Positions 25,931-33,954 of a stretch of DNA of 64,000 nt are shown piece by piece (position 1 is the first letter of the stretch; every line of letters starts with the position of its first letter). A model generated the notes under the pieces. That model was not told where the DNA came from. It made no database searches and saw nothing but the letters and a program-made list of their open reading frames with translations. Both the position numbers and the translations under genes were made by a program. This DNA is from Candidatus Pristimantibacillus lignocellulolyticus. GTDB lineage: Bacteria; Bacillota; Bacilli; Paenibacillales; Paenibacillaceae. The DNA lies in NCBI GenBank assembly GCA_023639215.1, contig CP097899.1, positions 3,158,001 to 3,222,000 of the forward strand, read 5' to 3'.

Positions 25931-26932
25931 ATGGAACAGTTGTGGCAACGACAATTTGAAAATATTATTCAAGTAAAAGTACCTGTCCCATTTTCATTGA
26001 AATGGGTAAATAGTTATCTCATAATCGAACAATCTGGTTACACCATTATTGATCCTGGGTTAAAAACAGTGGAGAGTATTGACGTATGGGAGCAAGTTCT
26101 TTCAGAACTACAGCTAGAGTGGGAACAATGTGTACAAATCATCATAACCCATCAACATCCTGATCACTTTGGATTAGCAGGTTTTGTACAGCAACGAAGC
26201 GGATCGCCTGTCTATATGACAGAAGAAGCACATCGATATACGATTAATTTATGGGGTGAGGATAGAGGGGATTATGAGCATAATATGTCAGAGCTACTAC
26301 ATAGACATAACGTTCCTGTGGACGTTATTCAAGCCATATTACATAATCTTCAAGAGTTCCAATCTAGAGTTGAACCTTTTCCAAATGTTACATATATTAA
26401 AGCAGGTAATCCTATTGAAATAGGGAATTGCACATGGGAGATCATAGAAACAAAAGGTCATGCCTATGGGCAAGTGATGTTCTACCAACCTAAACAGCAA
26501 ATCTTAATATGTGCTGATCAAGTATTACCACATATTACGCCACATGTAGGTGTCATTCCTGGTGAAGACAGAAACGTACTAGATGAGTTTATTATGAACT
26601 TGCGTCATCTTGCAGAACTAGAAGTAAAGCTTGCCCTACCAGGGCATCGTGAGCCATTTGAATATTTTTCGAAGCGGGCATATGAAATCATTGCTCATCA
26701 TGAACGTCGTCTTGATAGAATCGAACAGTATGTTATAGAACATCATGAAGTAGATGCTTTTTCTTGTTGTGAGTGGATATTTGGCACTCATCTTCGTCTG
26801 AATGCTCATAATATACGTTTTGCGCTTACTGAAATTATTGCTCATTTGGAAGAGTTGGTTCGACAAGGTCGCATCAAATCTATGCGGAAAGATGGAGGAA
26901 TAATATTTACGAGAGCAATATTCGATAAGTAA
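25931..26932 (+). CDS. MBL-fold metallo-hydrolase
   Basis: A metallo-beta-lactamase fold hydrolase of 333 residues. The metal-binding motif is THQHPDHFGLAG (HxHxDH, about residues 75-85). Further ligands are probably His in KGHAYGQVMFY, Asp in CADQVLPHITPH and His in LPGHREPF. A C-terminal winged-helix-like extension follows (about 255-333), as in the RNase-Z/lactonase group that has an added helical domain. The start is ATG 25931 after GGGGAGAG. The substrate is unknown. It is divergent from gerAA, with 120 bases between them. Confidence 0.85.
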   Translation: MEQLWQRQFENIIQVKVPVPFSLKWVNSYLIIEQSGYTIIDPGLKTVESIDVWEQVLSELQLEWEQCVQIIITHQHPDHFGLAGFVQQRSGSPVYMTEEAHRYTINLWGEDRGDYEHNMSELLHRHNVPVDVIQAILHNLQEFQSRVEPFPNVTYIKAGNPIEIGNCTWEIIETKGHAYGQVMFYQPKQQILICADQVLPHITPHVGVIPGEDRNVLDEFIMNLRHLAELEVKLALPGHREPFEYFSKRAYEIIAHHERRLDRIEQYVIEHHEVDAFSCCEWIFGTHLRLNAHNIRFALTEIIAHLEELVRQGRIKSMRKDGGIIFTRAIFDK

Positions 26933-27004
26933 TTCTATCCAATAAAACTTCGAAATCATATGCTGTATATAAAGTGAAATCCAATTTATATGCGCCATAA
27001 CGAC

Positions 27005-27034
27005 AAAAAGCAAGGGAATATTCCCTTGCTTTTT
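27005..27034. terminator. Bidirectional terminator
   Basis: A perfect palindrome, AAAAAGCAAGGGAA and TTCCCTTGCTTTTT around TA, flanked by T residues. It separates the MBL gene from the convergent PgpA-family gene. Confidence 0.92.
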
Positions 27035-27080
27035 TCTTTTTATACGAGTTATATTAGGTGCTTTCATTAGTTATAGAGCA

Positions 27081-27620
27081 TTAGTCTAGCGGAGGAGTTG
27101 TAACACCTTCACGCTCAGCTTGCCTACGATGAGCATAGCGACTAGCTGCAGAAGCTGCAATCGCCCCAACGATATCATCAAGGAAAGTATGTATATCTTT
27201 ATCATTTTTTTCATTAAGCTTCATCAGAATTCCAGGTTTTAATTTATCCACATAGCCGAAGTTAGTGAATCCAATACTTCCATATACATTCACAATAGAT
27301 AAGGCTAATATCTCATCACAACCATATAGACCTTCGTCGTTTTCAATCATTTCTTGAAGAGGAGCAATTAATTGACCTTGTTCAGCAAGAATGTCTAATT
27401 GAATTCCCGTTAAGATAGCATTTTGAACTTCACGTTTGGAAAGCACTGCTTCAACATGAACGATACAATCTTCTACTTTAAGATCAGTTGAATAATCTTT
27501 TTGGAGAAAATGAACAAGCTCAGCGATATGGGTTGTTGTTACCCCACGTTCTTCTAATAGTTTATATGTCGCTTGTGCAACAGCATTGCTATTCAAACTA
27601 TATTTACCTGTGTGTGACAT
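27081..27620 (-). CDS. Phosphatidylglycerophosphatase A-family protein, second copy
   Basis: A 179-residue paralogue of the protein at 3192-3680. The two share AVLSKREVQ, a DE(I/T)LAL block, NVYG(S/M)IG, a (S/N)FGY(L/V)DK(L/V)KP block and FLDD(I/L)V. This copy has an extra N-terminal stretch of about 15 residues and a C-terminal tail. The ribosome-binding site is AAGGAGG. The gene has a leader-element copy with a perfect stem. Phosphatase activity on phosphatidylglycerol phosphate is inferred from the family only. Confidence 0.85.
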   Translation of the reverse strand: MSHTGKYSLNSNAVAQATYKLLEERGVTTTHIAELVHFLQKDYSTDLKVEDCIVHVEAVLSKREVQNAILTGIQLDILAEQGQLIAPLQEMIENDEGLYGCDEILALSIVNVYGSIGFTNFGYVDKLKPGILMKLNEKNDKDIHTFLDDIVGAIAASAASRYAHRRQAEREGVTTPPLD

Positions 27621-27627
27621 ATCAAAA

Positions 27628-27755
27628 CCTCCTTAAATTTTTCTGTGCCTAACATATTAACTTCCGGGTACAGAAAAATACTTCGGAAGCATTAGCTAAA
27701 ACTTTCGTTTATTAATGGATTGACCTCACTTTAAAGAAAAATACTTGATCAGCAA
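27628..27755 (-). promoter_or_regulatory. Leader element before the second PgpA-family gene
   Basis: On the minus strand ATGCTTCCGAAG (27681-27692) is followed by ATTTTTCTGT (27670-27679) and the perfect complement ACAGAAAAAT (27637-27646), which ends two bases before AAGGAGG. An upstream partial copy (TGCTGATCAAGTATTTTTCT, about 27733-27752) suggests a tandem arrangement as at mdh. The stem sequence differs from the other loci while pairing is kept. Confidence 0.65.
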
Positions 27756-27864
27756 ATGTTTTTTTGGACAATATTGGTCTAAAAATTGGAAGGGCTCGTA
27801 TACATATTACTACAAAAGACAAGTTGTACAAAGTTTTTGATGAAAATAGGGGAGGATTTATACA

Positions 27865-28917
27865 ATGGAAATGAAAAAATGGTTGCGTTCAACAGCGCTA
27901 GTAAGTTTGATGGTGGTACCGATGTTAGTTACAGGATGTGGGTTATTCTCGAAATCTGCGTCTGAGGCGATAGATCCTCCACAGACAGAAGTTATCGAAG
28001 GTCAAGACGAACAGACAAGCAGTTGGTTCAGTGATGTTGAGGGAGCAACACAATACACGGTGTATTTGCAAGATAAGAATGGTTACCTTGCTCCAATCTC
28101 ACTACCAATGGCATTAGCTGAAGACGAAGTTGTAGGTATCAAGTTACTTGAAGTAATGGTAGACCAAGGTGTTTACTCAACGGCTTTACCAGTAGATTTT
28201 CGTGCATTAGTTCCACAAGGTACTGAAGTGTTGTCCTATGAATTGAATGCAGAGACAGGTATCGCTACAGTTAACTTCTCTGAACCATTTGTGGATTATA
28301 ACGCTGTAGACGAGCGTGCCATTGTCGAGGCAATTACTTGGACGCTAACATCTCTTGAAGGTGTAGAAGGTGTTACGATTCAAGTTAACGGTGAAGCACT
28401 AGGTGAAATGCCTATCGCACAATATCCACTTGCGAATGTAATCGATCGTTCTATCGGAATTAACATCGAAATCGCTGAAGGTGTGAATTACTCACAAGCA
28501 TCGCCAGTAACAATCTACTTCTCAGGAGAAACTGTTAATGGCGAGCAGTATTTTGTTCCAGTTACGCGTATGATTAACCGTGAAGATTCTCAAGCGGTAG
28601 CAGCGATTGAACAACTTATTGAAGGTCCACAAAATACGAAAACGTTAACTTCAGTAATTCTTCCAGATGTAGAAGTAACTTCAATCGAGGAATATGATGG
28701 TGTTGTTCATATTGATCTACAAGATGATGCTTATGAACCAGGATTATTCGTACCTTCTCAATTGTTACAAGCAGTTATTCTGTCTGTTGCTGAAAACACT
28801 GGAGTAGCATCCGTTCAAGTGCGAATGAATGGCGACATAAATATTTTCGATGAAAACAATAATTCTTATAGTACTCCAGTAAGTATTCCAATGAATGTGA
28901 ATGCTTTGAAAATGTAA
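27865..28917 (+). CDS. gerM: GerM-like spore lipoprotein with two GerMN domains
   Basis: A 350-residue lipoprotein. The signal peptide ends in the lipobox LVTGC (Cys about residue 25). Two GerMN repeats follow, roughly residues 60-180 and 205-345. B. subtilis GerM acts in sporulation, holding the SpoIIIA-SpoIIQ complex across the two forespore membranes, and it affects germination. There gerM precedes rph and the rdgB homologue. The same order with two small genes inserted is seen here and supports the assignment. The ribosome-binding site is GGGGAGG. Confidence 0.88.
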   Translation: MEMKKWLRSTALVSLMVVPMLVTGCGLFSKSASEAIDPPQTEVIEGQDEQTSSWFSDVEGATQYTVYLQDKNGYLAPISLPMALAEDEVVGIKLLEVMVDQGVYSTALPVDFRALVPQGTEVLSYELNAETGIATVNFSEPFVDYNAVDERAIVEAITWTLTSLEGVEGVTIQVNGEALGEMPIAQYPLANVIDRSIGINIEIAEGVNYSQASPVTIYFSGETVNGEQYFVPVTRMINREDSQAVAAIEQLIEGPQNTKTLTSVILPDVEVTSIEEYDGVVHIDLQDDAYEPGLFVPSQLLQAVILSVAENTGVASVQVRMNGDINIFDENNNSYSTPVSIPMNVNALKM

Positions 28918-28927
28918 TTTGCTCGTG

Positions 28928-29006
28928 AAATCCTCTCTATTGAACATACTGTCATTATTCCATGAGAAATTGTGGATAATACATTATGATATAGAGAGGA
29001 TTTTTA
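28928..29006 (+). terminator. Terminator after gerM
   Basis: AAATCCTCTCTAT pairs with ATAGAGAGGATTT across a loop of about 50 bases. T residues follow. Confidence 0.65.
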
Positions 29007-29100
29007 TTTATTTACAATTTTTTCTTTATATGTAAAATTAATAAGATATAATGATGAGATGTTGTTAACTTTAAGAACTATTTATTAGGGGGCATTATGA

Positions 29101-29286
29101 ATGGCTTTTATTATTGTGTTCATAACACCAATAGTTGCAATTATGTTTTTTGTTAATGTTGTATCATTAGCCAAAAAAATTAAAAAAGGTGATGAGAATA
29201 CTGCGAACAATACAGGTTGGGGTGCACTTATGCTGGGCTATATTGTATTCTCTATCATAATATCGTCAGGACTATTTTCTAATTGA
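29101..29286 (+). CDS. Small membrane protein of unknown function
   Basis: A 61-residue protein with two hydrophobic segments (about 1-25 and 41-58) joined by a charged turn (KKIKKGDE). The ribosome-binding site is AGGGGG. No family recognised. The stop overlaps the region before the next small gene, and the two are probably co-transcribed. Confidence 0.6.
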   Translation: MAFIIVFITPIVAIMFFVNVVSLAKKIKKGDENTANNTGWGALMLGYIVFSIIISSGLFSN

Positions 29287-29300
29287 GAGGTGTATATCGT

Positions 29301-29573
29301 TTGAAAAAGAAACTTATCATTGCTACGGTTTCGATGAGTATTATTGTAACAGGGACAGCTATAATCTACACACAAACTTCAAGTGCTCCATCAACTTCGC
29401 ATAAGGATTTAATAAGTGTGCACGAATTTGAACAAATGTCAGATCTAATTATTAAAGTGAATAAAGGTGAACTACCAGTTAGTGCTCTGAAAGATGCTAA
29501 GCGACTCATAGACAAAGATGGTTTACAACAATTATCTGCTACTGTTAGGGAGCAATATATCGAGCTACAGTAG
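29301..29573 (+). CDS. Small exported or membrane-anchored protein
   Basis: A 90-residue protein starting at TTG 29301, with GAGAGGTG eight bases upstream. An in-frame TTG at 29283 overlaps the preceding stop and lacks a site. The N terminus KKKLIIATVSMSIIVTGTAI is a signal or anchor segment. The rest is a helical domain ending in QLSATVREQYIEL. No family recognised. A strong terminator follows. Confidence 0.6.
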   Translation: MKKKLIIATVSMSIIVTGTAIIYTQTSSAPSTSHKDLISVHEFEQMSDLIIKVNKGELPVSALKDAKRLIDKDGLQQLSATVREQYIELQ

Positions 29574-29607
29574 TTTCATCAAGTAATAACAACATTAAAC
29601 AATAATT

Positions 29608-29653
29608 GAAAGAAGCTAATCTACTGTCAATCGACGTGAGATTAGCTTCTTTC
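29608..29653 (+). terminator. Terminator after the small exported protein gene
   Basis: GAAAGAAGCTAATCT pairs with AGATTAGCTTCTTTC around a 16-base loop. Confidence 0.85.
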
Positions 29654-29954
29654 TTTGCACCATATTCTTTTTGGCTTATTAAAACCTTGTTAATTATTGG
29701 ATACATAATAAGGGTTTCGGTTTTGAGGGTAATGGTTAACATAGCCTCAGACGTGTGCTAATTGCAGTAAAACAGGCTAAGTCATTGAATTAATGTCTGT
29801 TAAGATTGTTTGAGGGAGTAGGTTAAGGCAGCGAATAGTAGGCAAGTATGAATAGCTAGATACAATTTACTGGTGCATTTACATATGTGCTTTGTTACAA
29901 TAAGTAAGGTTGTACATAAATATATTACAATTAGATAGAATTTTCTTATCCAAT
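29654..29954. other. Non-coding stretch upstream of rph
   Basis: About 300 bases with no convincing reading frame. It probably holds the rph promoter, which I cannot place with confidence. Confidence 0.4.
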
Positions 29955-30068
29955 ACTTTTCAACTATGAGATGTATTACGGGAGAAAATGAAAAGTTTTA
30001 GTCTATGCTTCCGAAGTGACTTTTTGTCATATAGAGGCTACCCAAGAAGCAACAAAAAGTTTAGGAGG
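29955..30068 (+). promoter_or_regulatory. Leader element before rph
   Basis: TATGCTTCCGAAG (30004-30016) is followed by ACTTTTTGT (30019-30027) and the perfect complement ACAAAAAGT (30052-30060), directly next to TTAGGAGG. The loop holds CATATAGAGGC..CAAGAAG, shared with mdh. TGAAAAGT at 29989-29996 can pair with the 5' arm instead, and ACTTTTCA at 29955-29962 can pair with 29989-29996. The element thus allows two alternative folds. Confidence 0.7.
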
Positions 30069-30077
30069 CATATTAAT

Positions 30078-30818
30078 ATGAGAAATGACAGTCGTCAGCC
30101 TAATGAGCTTCGGCCCGTTACAATAACAACAAATGTTAACAAACATGCTGAAGGTTCAGTACTAATTCAATTTGGTGATACTAAGGTGCTTTGTACAGCA
30201 TCCGTTGAAGAGCGCGTACCGCCATTTATGAAAGGTCAAGGCAAAGGCTGGGTAACAGCAGAATACTCAATGCTTCCAAGAGCAACGAATACGAGAAATC
30301 ATCGTGAAGCGAATCGTGGTAAATTAACAGGACGTACGATGGAAATTCAACGTCTAATCGGACGAGCACTTCGTTCTGTTGTTAATTTACAGGCATTAGG
30401 CGAACGTACAATTACATTAGATTGTGATGTACTTCAAGCTGATGGTGGTACGAGAACAACATCAATTACGGGTGCTTTTGTTGCCCTTTGCTTAGCAATT
30501 GAACATCTAGCGAAACAGCATAACTTTGCTGTTTATCCGATTAATGATTTTCTTGCTTCAGTAAGTGTTGGCGTTATTAATGAAATTCCGATGCTTGACT
30601 TGAACTATGAAGAAGATTCAAAAGCAAAAGTAGATATGAATGTTGTTATGACTGGCAGTGGTAAATTCGTAGAAGTTCAAGGTACAGGTGAAGAAGCTCC
30701 TTTCACAAGACTTGAGCTTAATGAATTGTTAGCATTAGCAGAAGTAGGCATTGAAAGTCTAATCGAAAAGCAGAAAGAAGCCATTGGTGCTGCTGCTGAT
30801 AAAATTAGAGGTGAGTAG
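30078..30818 (+). CDS. rph: Ribonuclease PH
   Basis: A phosphorolytic 3'-5' exoribonuclease that trims tRNA 3' ends and other RNAs. It is 246 residues. Family blocks are LCTASVEERVPPFMKGQGKGWVT-type sequence (residues about 37-60), REANRGKLTGRTMEIQRLIG, LDCDVLQADGGTRTTSITGA (about 115) and MTGSGKFVEVQGTGEEAPF (about 193). I place the start at ATG 30078, nine bases after AGGAGG. The open frame extends upstream through the leader repeat, but those residues do not belong to RNase PH. The gene is fused by stop-start adjacency to rdgB. Confidence 0.96.
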   Translation: MRNDSRQPNELRPVTITTNVNKHAEGSVLIQFGDTKVLCTASVEERVPPFMKGQGKGWVTAEYSMLPRATNTRNHREANRGKLTGRTMEIQRLIGRALRSVVNLQALGERTITLDCDVLQADGGTRTTSITGAFVALCLAIEHLAKQHNFAVYPINDFLASVSVGVINEIPMLDLNYEEDSKAKVDMNVVMTGSGKFVEVQGTGEEAPFTRLELNELLALAEVGIESLIEKQKEAIGAAADKIRGE

Positions 30819-31469
30819 ATGAGCGCCATTACGACAATCGTCATTGCGACGAAAAATGAAGGTAAGGTGAAAGAATTTGCACATGCTTTTGCCAAATTAG
30901 GCATTGAAGTGAAAAGCTTATTTGATTATCCGTCTATTCCCGACATTGTCGAAGATGGAGATACGTTTATCGCTAATGCGAAGATAAAAGCAAAAGTTAC
31001 TGGAGACGCGATTGGAGTACCGGTGCTAGCTGATGACTCAGGTCTTTCTGTAGATGCATTAGATGGTGCGCCAGGAGTTTACTCTGCACGTTATTCTGGG
31101 GAAGGTGCGACGGATGCAAGTAACAATGCAAAGCTTATTCAACAACTTAAGCAATTGGATTCGAAGGTAAATCTTGATCCACTTGCAGATGGTTCTAACT
31201 TATTAAGTCATGCACAGTTTCGTTGCGCTTTAGCATTGTATTTTCCAGATACGGAGCAATTCGTTGTAGCCGAAGGGCTTGCAGCTGGTATTATTACAGA
31301 TACCCCTCATGGTGATGGTGGATTTGGTTATGATCCTCACTTCTACGTTCCAGAGTTAGAATGTAGCATGGCTCAGTTAAGCAAAGAGGAAAAAGGCAAG
31401 ATCAGTCATAGAGGTGAAGCATTGAAGCAATTGATGCCACAACTTCATACAATGTTTAGTATTCAATAA
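30819..31469 (+). CDS. rdgB: XTP/dITP diphosphatase (RdgB/HAM1 family)
   Basis: Hydrolyses non-canonical purine triphosphates (XTP, dITP) to keep them out of nucleic acids. It is 216 residues. IATKNEGKVKEF, PVLADDSGLSVDALDGAPGV and GDGGFGYDPHF are the substrate- and Mg-binding blocks, and SHRGEALK closes the site. A stretch around residues 108-128 is slightly longer than in most homologues. The start ATG follows the rph stop with no gap, and AGAGGTG in the rph end serves as its ribosome-binding site. Confidence 0.95.
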   Translation: MSAITTIVIATKNEGKVKEFAHAFAKLGIEVKSLFDYPSIPDIVEDGDTFIANAKIKAKVTGDAIGVPVLADDSGLSVDALDGAPGVYSARYSGEGATDASNNAKLIQQLKQLDSKVNLDPLADGSNLLSHAQFRCALALYFPDTEQFVVAEGLAAGIITDTPHGDGGFGYDPHFYVPELECSMAQLSKEEKGKISHRGEALKQLMPQLHTMFSIQ

Positions 31470-31481
31470 CTAACAATATGT

Positions 31482-31542
31482 AAATAAGGATGAATTATCT
31501 TACAGTACACTTCTGTAATGATGCATTCATCCTTATTTTTTT
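31482..31542. terminator. Terminator between rdgB and asnB
   Basis: AAATAAGGATGAAT pairs with ATTCATCCTTATTT, with an inner TTACAG/CTGTAA stem, and ends in a T-run. It serves the convergent genes. Confidence 0.85.
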
Positions 31543-33385
31543 ACACTATACTGACTTTGTTTTCCTTTAACCACACATTTATTTGATATAGATAAGCATA
31601 GAGTTGCGGACCAGACATTAATTGTCCAAACCAAGGTACAAGTGAAGCAGATTGATCGGATTTCAATAACTTATTAATAGTGTCTTTATTAATGAGTTTC
31701 AATATTGGTGAAGTATCGTCATTCATAATATCGTTCATTAATCCTGTAACTGCCGTTAAATAAGCAGGATTATGCGTCTTAGGATAAGGGCTTTTCTTCC
31801 TAGTAATAATCTCTTCAGGCAATATACCACGCAATGATTTACGTAAGATTCCTTTTTCACGATCTCCCGATGTTTTGAAATCCCATGGAATATTAAATAC
31901 ATAATCAACCAAGCGATGATCACAGAAAGGGACTCTCACTTCAAGTCCTGCTGCCATACTCATCCGATCTTTACGATCTAACAATGTTGGCATAAATCTA
32001 GAGATATTCATATATGACATTTGTCTGACTGCCCGTAGATGATCATTTTCGCCATGCAAGTGAGGAACTTCATAAGTTGCTTCTTCAAATCTTTGTGCGG
32101 CATACTGCTGCGGCTTAATCCAATCACTTAGTTCAGGTGAAATAATATTACTGCGGAATTCAGTTGCCAATGACCAAGGGAATTGTCTCGCATGTAACGT
32201 TTCTTCTTTATGAAACCATGGATAGCCTCCAAAAATTTCATCAGCTGCTTCACCAGAAATGGCAACCGTGGCGTTCTTTTTAATTTCGCGACAAAATAGT
32301 AATAGTGAAGAGTCGACATCAGCCATACCCGGTAAGTCTCTTGCGATCGTAGCGTCATGCAATGCGGAGATAAGATCAGGAGTATCAAACTGAACATAAT
32401 GATGAACAGTAGATAGGTGAGAGGTCATGAGTTCGATAAATGGGGTGTCACTATTAGGTTGGAATGAATGTGCTTTGAAATGTTTATCATTGTCGACAAA
32501 ATCAACAGAGTACGTATGAAGAGGACTGGCGTCCTTATCACGATAAAATTGTACTGCCATTGCGGTTAAAGCACTTGAATCTAGACCGCCTGATAACAAA
32601 GTGCAAATAGGTACATCGCTTATCATTTGCCGGTTCATAGTATCTAGTAATAACTCTTGTACATGATCTATCGTTTGTTCCATAGTGTGTTCATGCTCTC
32701 TGCTTTCAAGTTTCCAGTAGGTTTGCAACCTCGAACCAGACTTATTAATCGTCATACATTGTCCTGCTTTAAGTTCGGATATTCCTTCGTATACGCCATG
32801 ACCAGGTGTTCGAGCCGGTCCTACGATAAATATTTCTGCTAATCCTTCACGGCTTACTTCCGGCTTTACTTCGGGATGCGTTAGTAATGCTTTTAATTCA
32901 GAGCCAAAAATAAAGCGAGAGCCTTGATCCGCGAAAAATAACGGTTTTACACCAAGTCTATCTCTAGCCAGAAACAATTCTTCTTGCTGAACATCCCACA
33001 CAGCAAATGCAAATATACCGTTCAAATGTTCCAAGCAATCCTTGCCCCAATGCATATACGCTGTTAACAATACTTCAGTATCGCATGTTGTTGTAAATCG
33101 CCAGCCATAGGAAAGTAATTGTTCGGTAAGCTCTTGTGCATTGTATATTTCACCATTATATACGATGACAAATTGATCATTGTCACGATATCGCACCATA
33201 GGCTGAGCACCGTTACTTGGATCCATTACTGCAAGTCGTCGATGTCCGAATGCACAATGAACAGATAACCAAGTTCCAGCGGCATCTGGTCCTCTTGGTG
33301 TGAGAGTATCTGTCATTGCTTCAAGTGTTTCACTGCTATGCAGTAAGTTGTTCTGCCAGTCTATCCATCCTGTCATACCACACAT
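31541..33385 (-). CDS. asnB: Glutamine-hydrolysing asparagine synthetase (AsnO-like)
   Basis: Makes asparagine from aspartate, glutamine and ATP. It is 614 residues, with an N-terminal class II glutaminase domain and a C-terminal synthetase domain (LLSGGLDSSALTAM, the PP-loop, about residue 255). I choose ATG 33385 so that Cys2 becomes the N-terminal nucleophile after Met removal. The ATG nine bases earlier would bury it and lies too near the AGAGGA site. Blocks such as DLPGMADVDSSLL and EKGILRKSLRGILPEEI resemble, from memory, B. subtilis AsnO, the sporulation-linked paralogue. I see no T-box upstream. Confidence 0.92.
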   Translation of the reverse strand: MCGMTGWIDWQNNLLHSSETLEAMTDTLTPRGPDAAGTWLSVHCAFGHRRLAVMDPSNGAQPMVRYRDNDQFVIVYNGEIYNAQELTEQLLSYGWRFTTTCDTEVLLTAYMHWGKDCLEHLNGIFAFAVWDVQQEELFLARDRLGVKPLFFADQGSRFIFGSELKALLTHPEVKPEVSREGLAEIFIVGPARTPGHGVYEGISELKAGQCMTINKSGSRLQTYWKLESREHEHTMEQTIDHVQELLLDTMNRQMISDVPICTLLSGGLDSSALTAMAVQFYRDKDASPLHTYSVDFVDNDKHFKAHSFQPNSDTPFIELMTSHLSTVHHYVQFDTPDLISALHDATIARDLPGMADVDSSLLLFCREIKKNATVAISGEAADEIFGGYPWFHKEETLHARQFPWSLATEFRSNIISPELSDWIKPQQYAAQRFEEATYEVPHLHGENDHLRAVRQMSYMNISRFMPTLLDRKDRMSMAAGLEVRVPFCDHRLVDYVFNIPWDFKTSGDREKGILRKSLRGILPEEIITRKKSPYPKTHNPAYLTAVTGLMNDIMNDDTSPILKLINKDTINKLLKSDQSASLVPWFGQLMSGPQLYAYLYQINVWLKENKVSIV

Positions 33386-33543
33386 AGGCTTCATTCCTCT
33401 CTATCTTCACACTAACCTCACGTACTATAACGTATATGTGCAAATAGAAATAAAATGTCTGTCCAATAAGACGGAAAAGCCTATAACTGTAGGAATTGTG
33501 GGGTAGTGGAGCGGTTGAAGATTATAATATACTTTTTATACCA

Positions 33544-33572
33544 TTGTTTACCCTTTCAATGTTCGCTATAAT
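33544..33572 (+). promoter_or_regulatory. Promoter of the lysine riboswitch-lysP transcript
   Basis: TTGTTT, a 17-base spacer and TATAAT, about 40 bases before the riboswitch aptamer. Confidence 0.65.
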
Positions 33573-33615
33573 GTTATAGTTAATTAAATTGAATACAACC
33601 CTCATCCGATCAAAC

Positions 33616-33800
33616 GATGAGGTAGAGGTCGCGGTTGTTAGAAGTAAATCAGTGGAGACGCAGAGAACGTCATTGAAGCTGTTGAAAGGAACAACCGCCG
33701 AAGTTTGATTGCTGCTCTGGGCAATTGGGCTGGGACTGTTGCCGAAAGGTGCAGAACTGTCACAAATTTATGAAAAGTAATTTGTGATGAGCTATCTTCA
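33616..33800 (+). promoter_or_regulatory. Lysine riboswitch (L box)
   Basis: The conserved order of L-box blocks is visible: GAGGTAGAGGTCGCG, GAAGTAAATCAGTGGAGA, GTTGAAAGGAACAACCGCCG (a stem-loop), GGGCTGGGACTGTTG, AGAACTGTCAC and GAGCTATCTTC. P1 pairs GAGGTAG with CTATCTT. The 3' strand of P1 (ATCTTC) can instead pair with GAAGAT just after it, giving the alternative fold. A terminator hairpin 25 bases on provides transcriptional control. Lysine binding should switch off the transporter gene that follows. Confidence 0.93.
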
Positions 33801-33824
33801 AAGAAGATGAGATGGGAATGATAT

Positions 33825-33853
33825 AAAACGTTCACCTCTGTGGGCGTTTTTTT
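33825..33853 (+). terminator. Riboswitch-controlled intrinsic terminator
   Basis: AAACGTTCAC pairs with GTGGGCGTTT (two G-T pairs) around CTCT, followed by seven T residues. Confidence 0.88.
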
Positions 33854-33954
33854 GTTACCATAAGAAACGAATATTCTGAATGACAGAGTCACCGTTTCTT
33901 CTTGTTTCCCACTCCACAACAATGGATCGACATCATGATTAAGGAGTGTTTTTA

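Noticed and set aside
29988..30077. N-terminal extension of RNase PH
   Set aside because: The frame is open upstream, but the added residues come from the leader repeat, and AGGAGG places the start at 30078.
33386..33540. T-box or other riboswitch for asnB
   Set aside because: No specifier loop, T-box sequence or terminator-antiterminator pair is visible in the region upstream of asnB.
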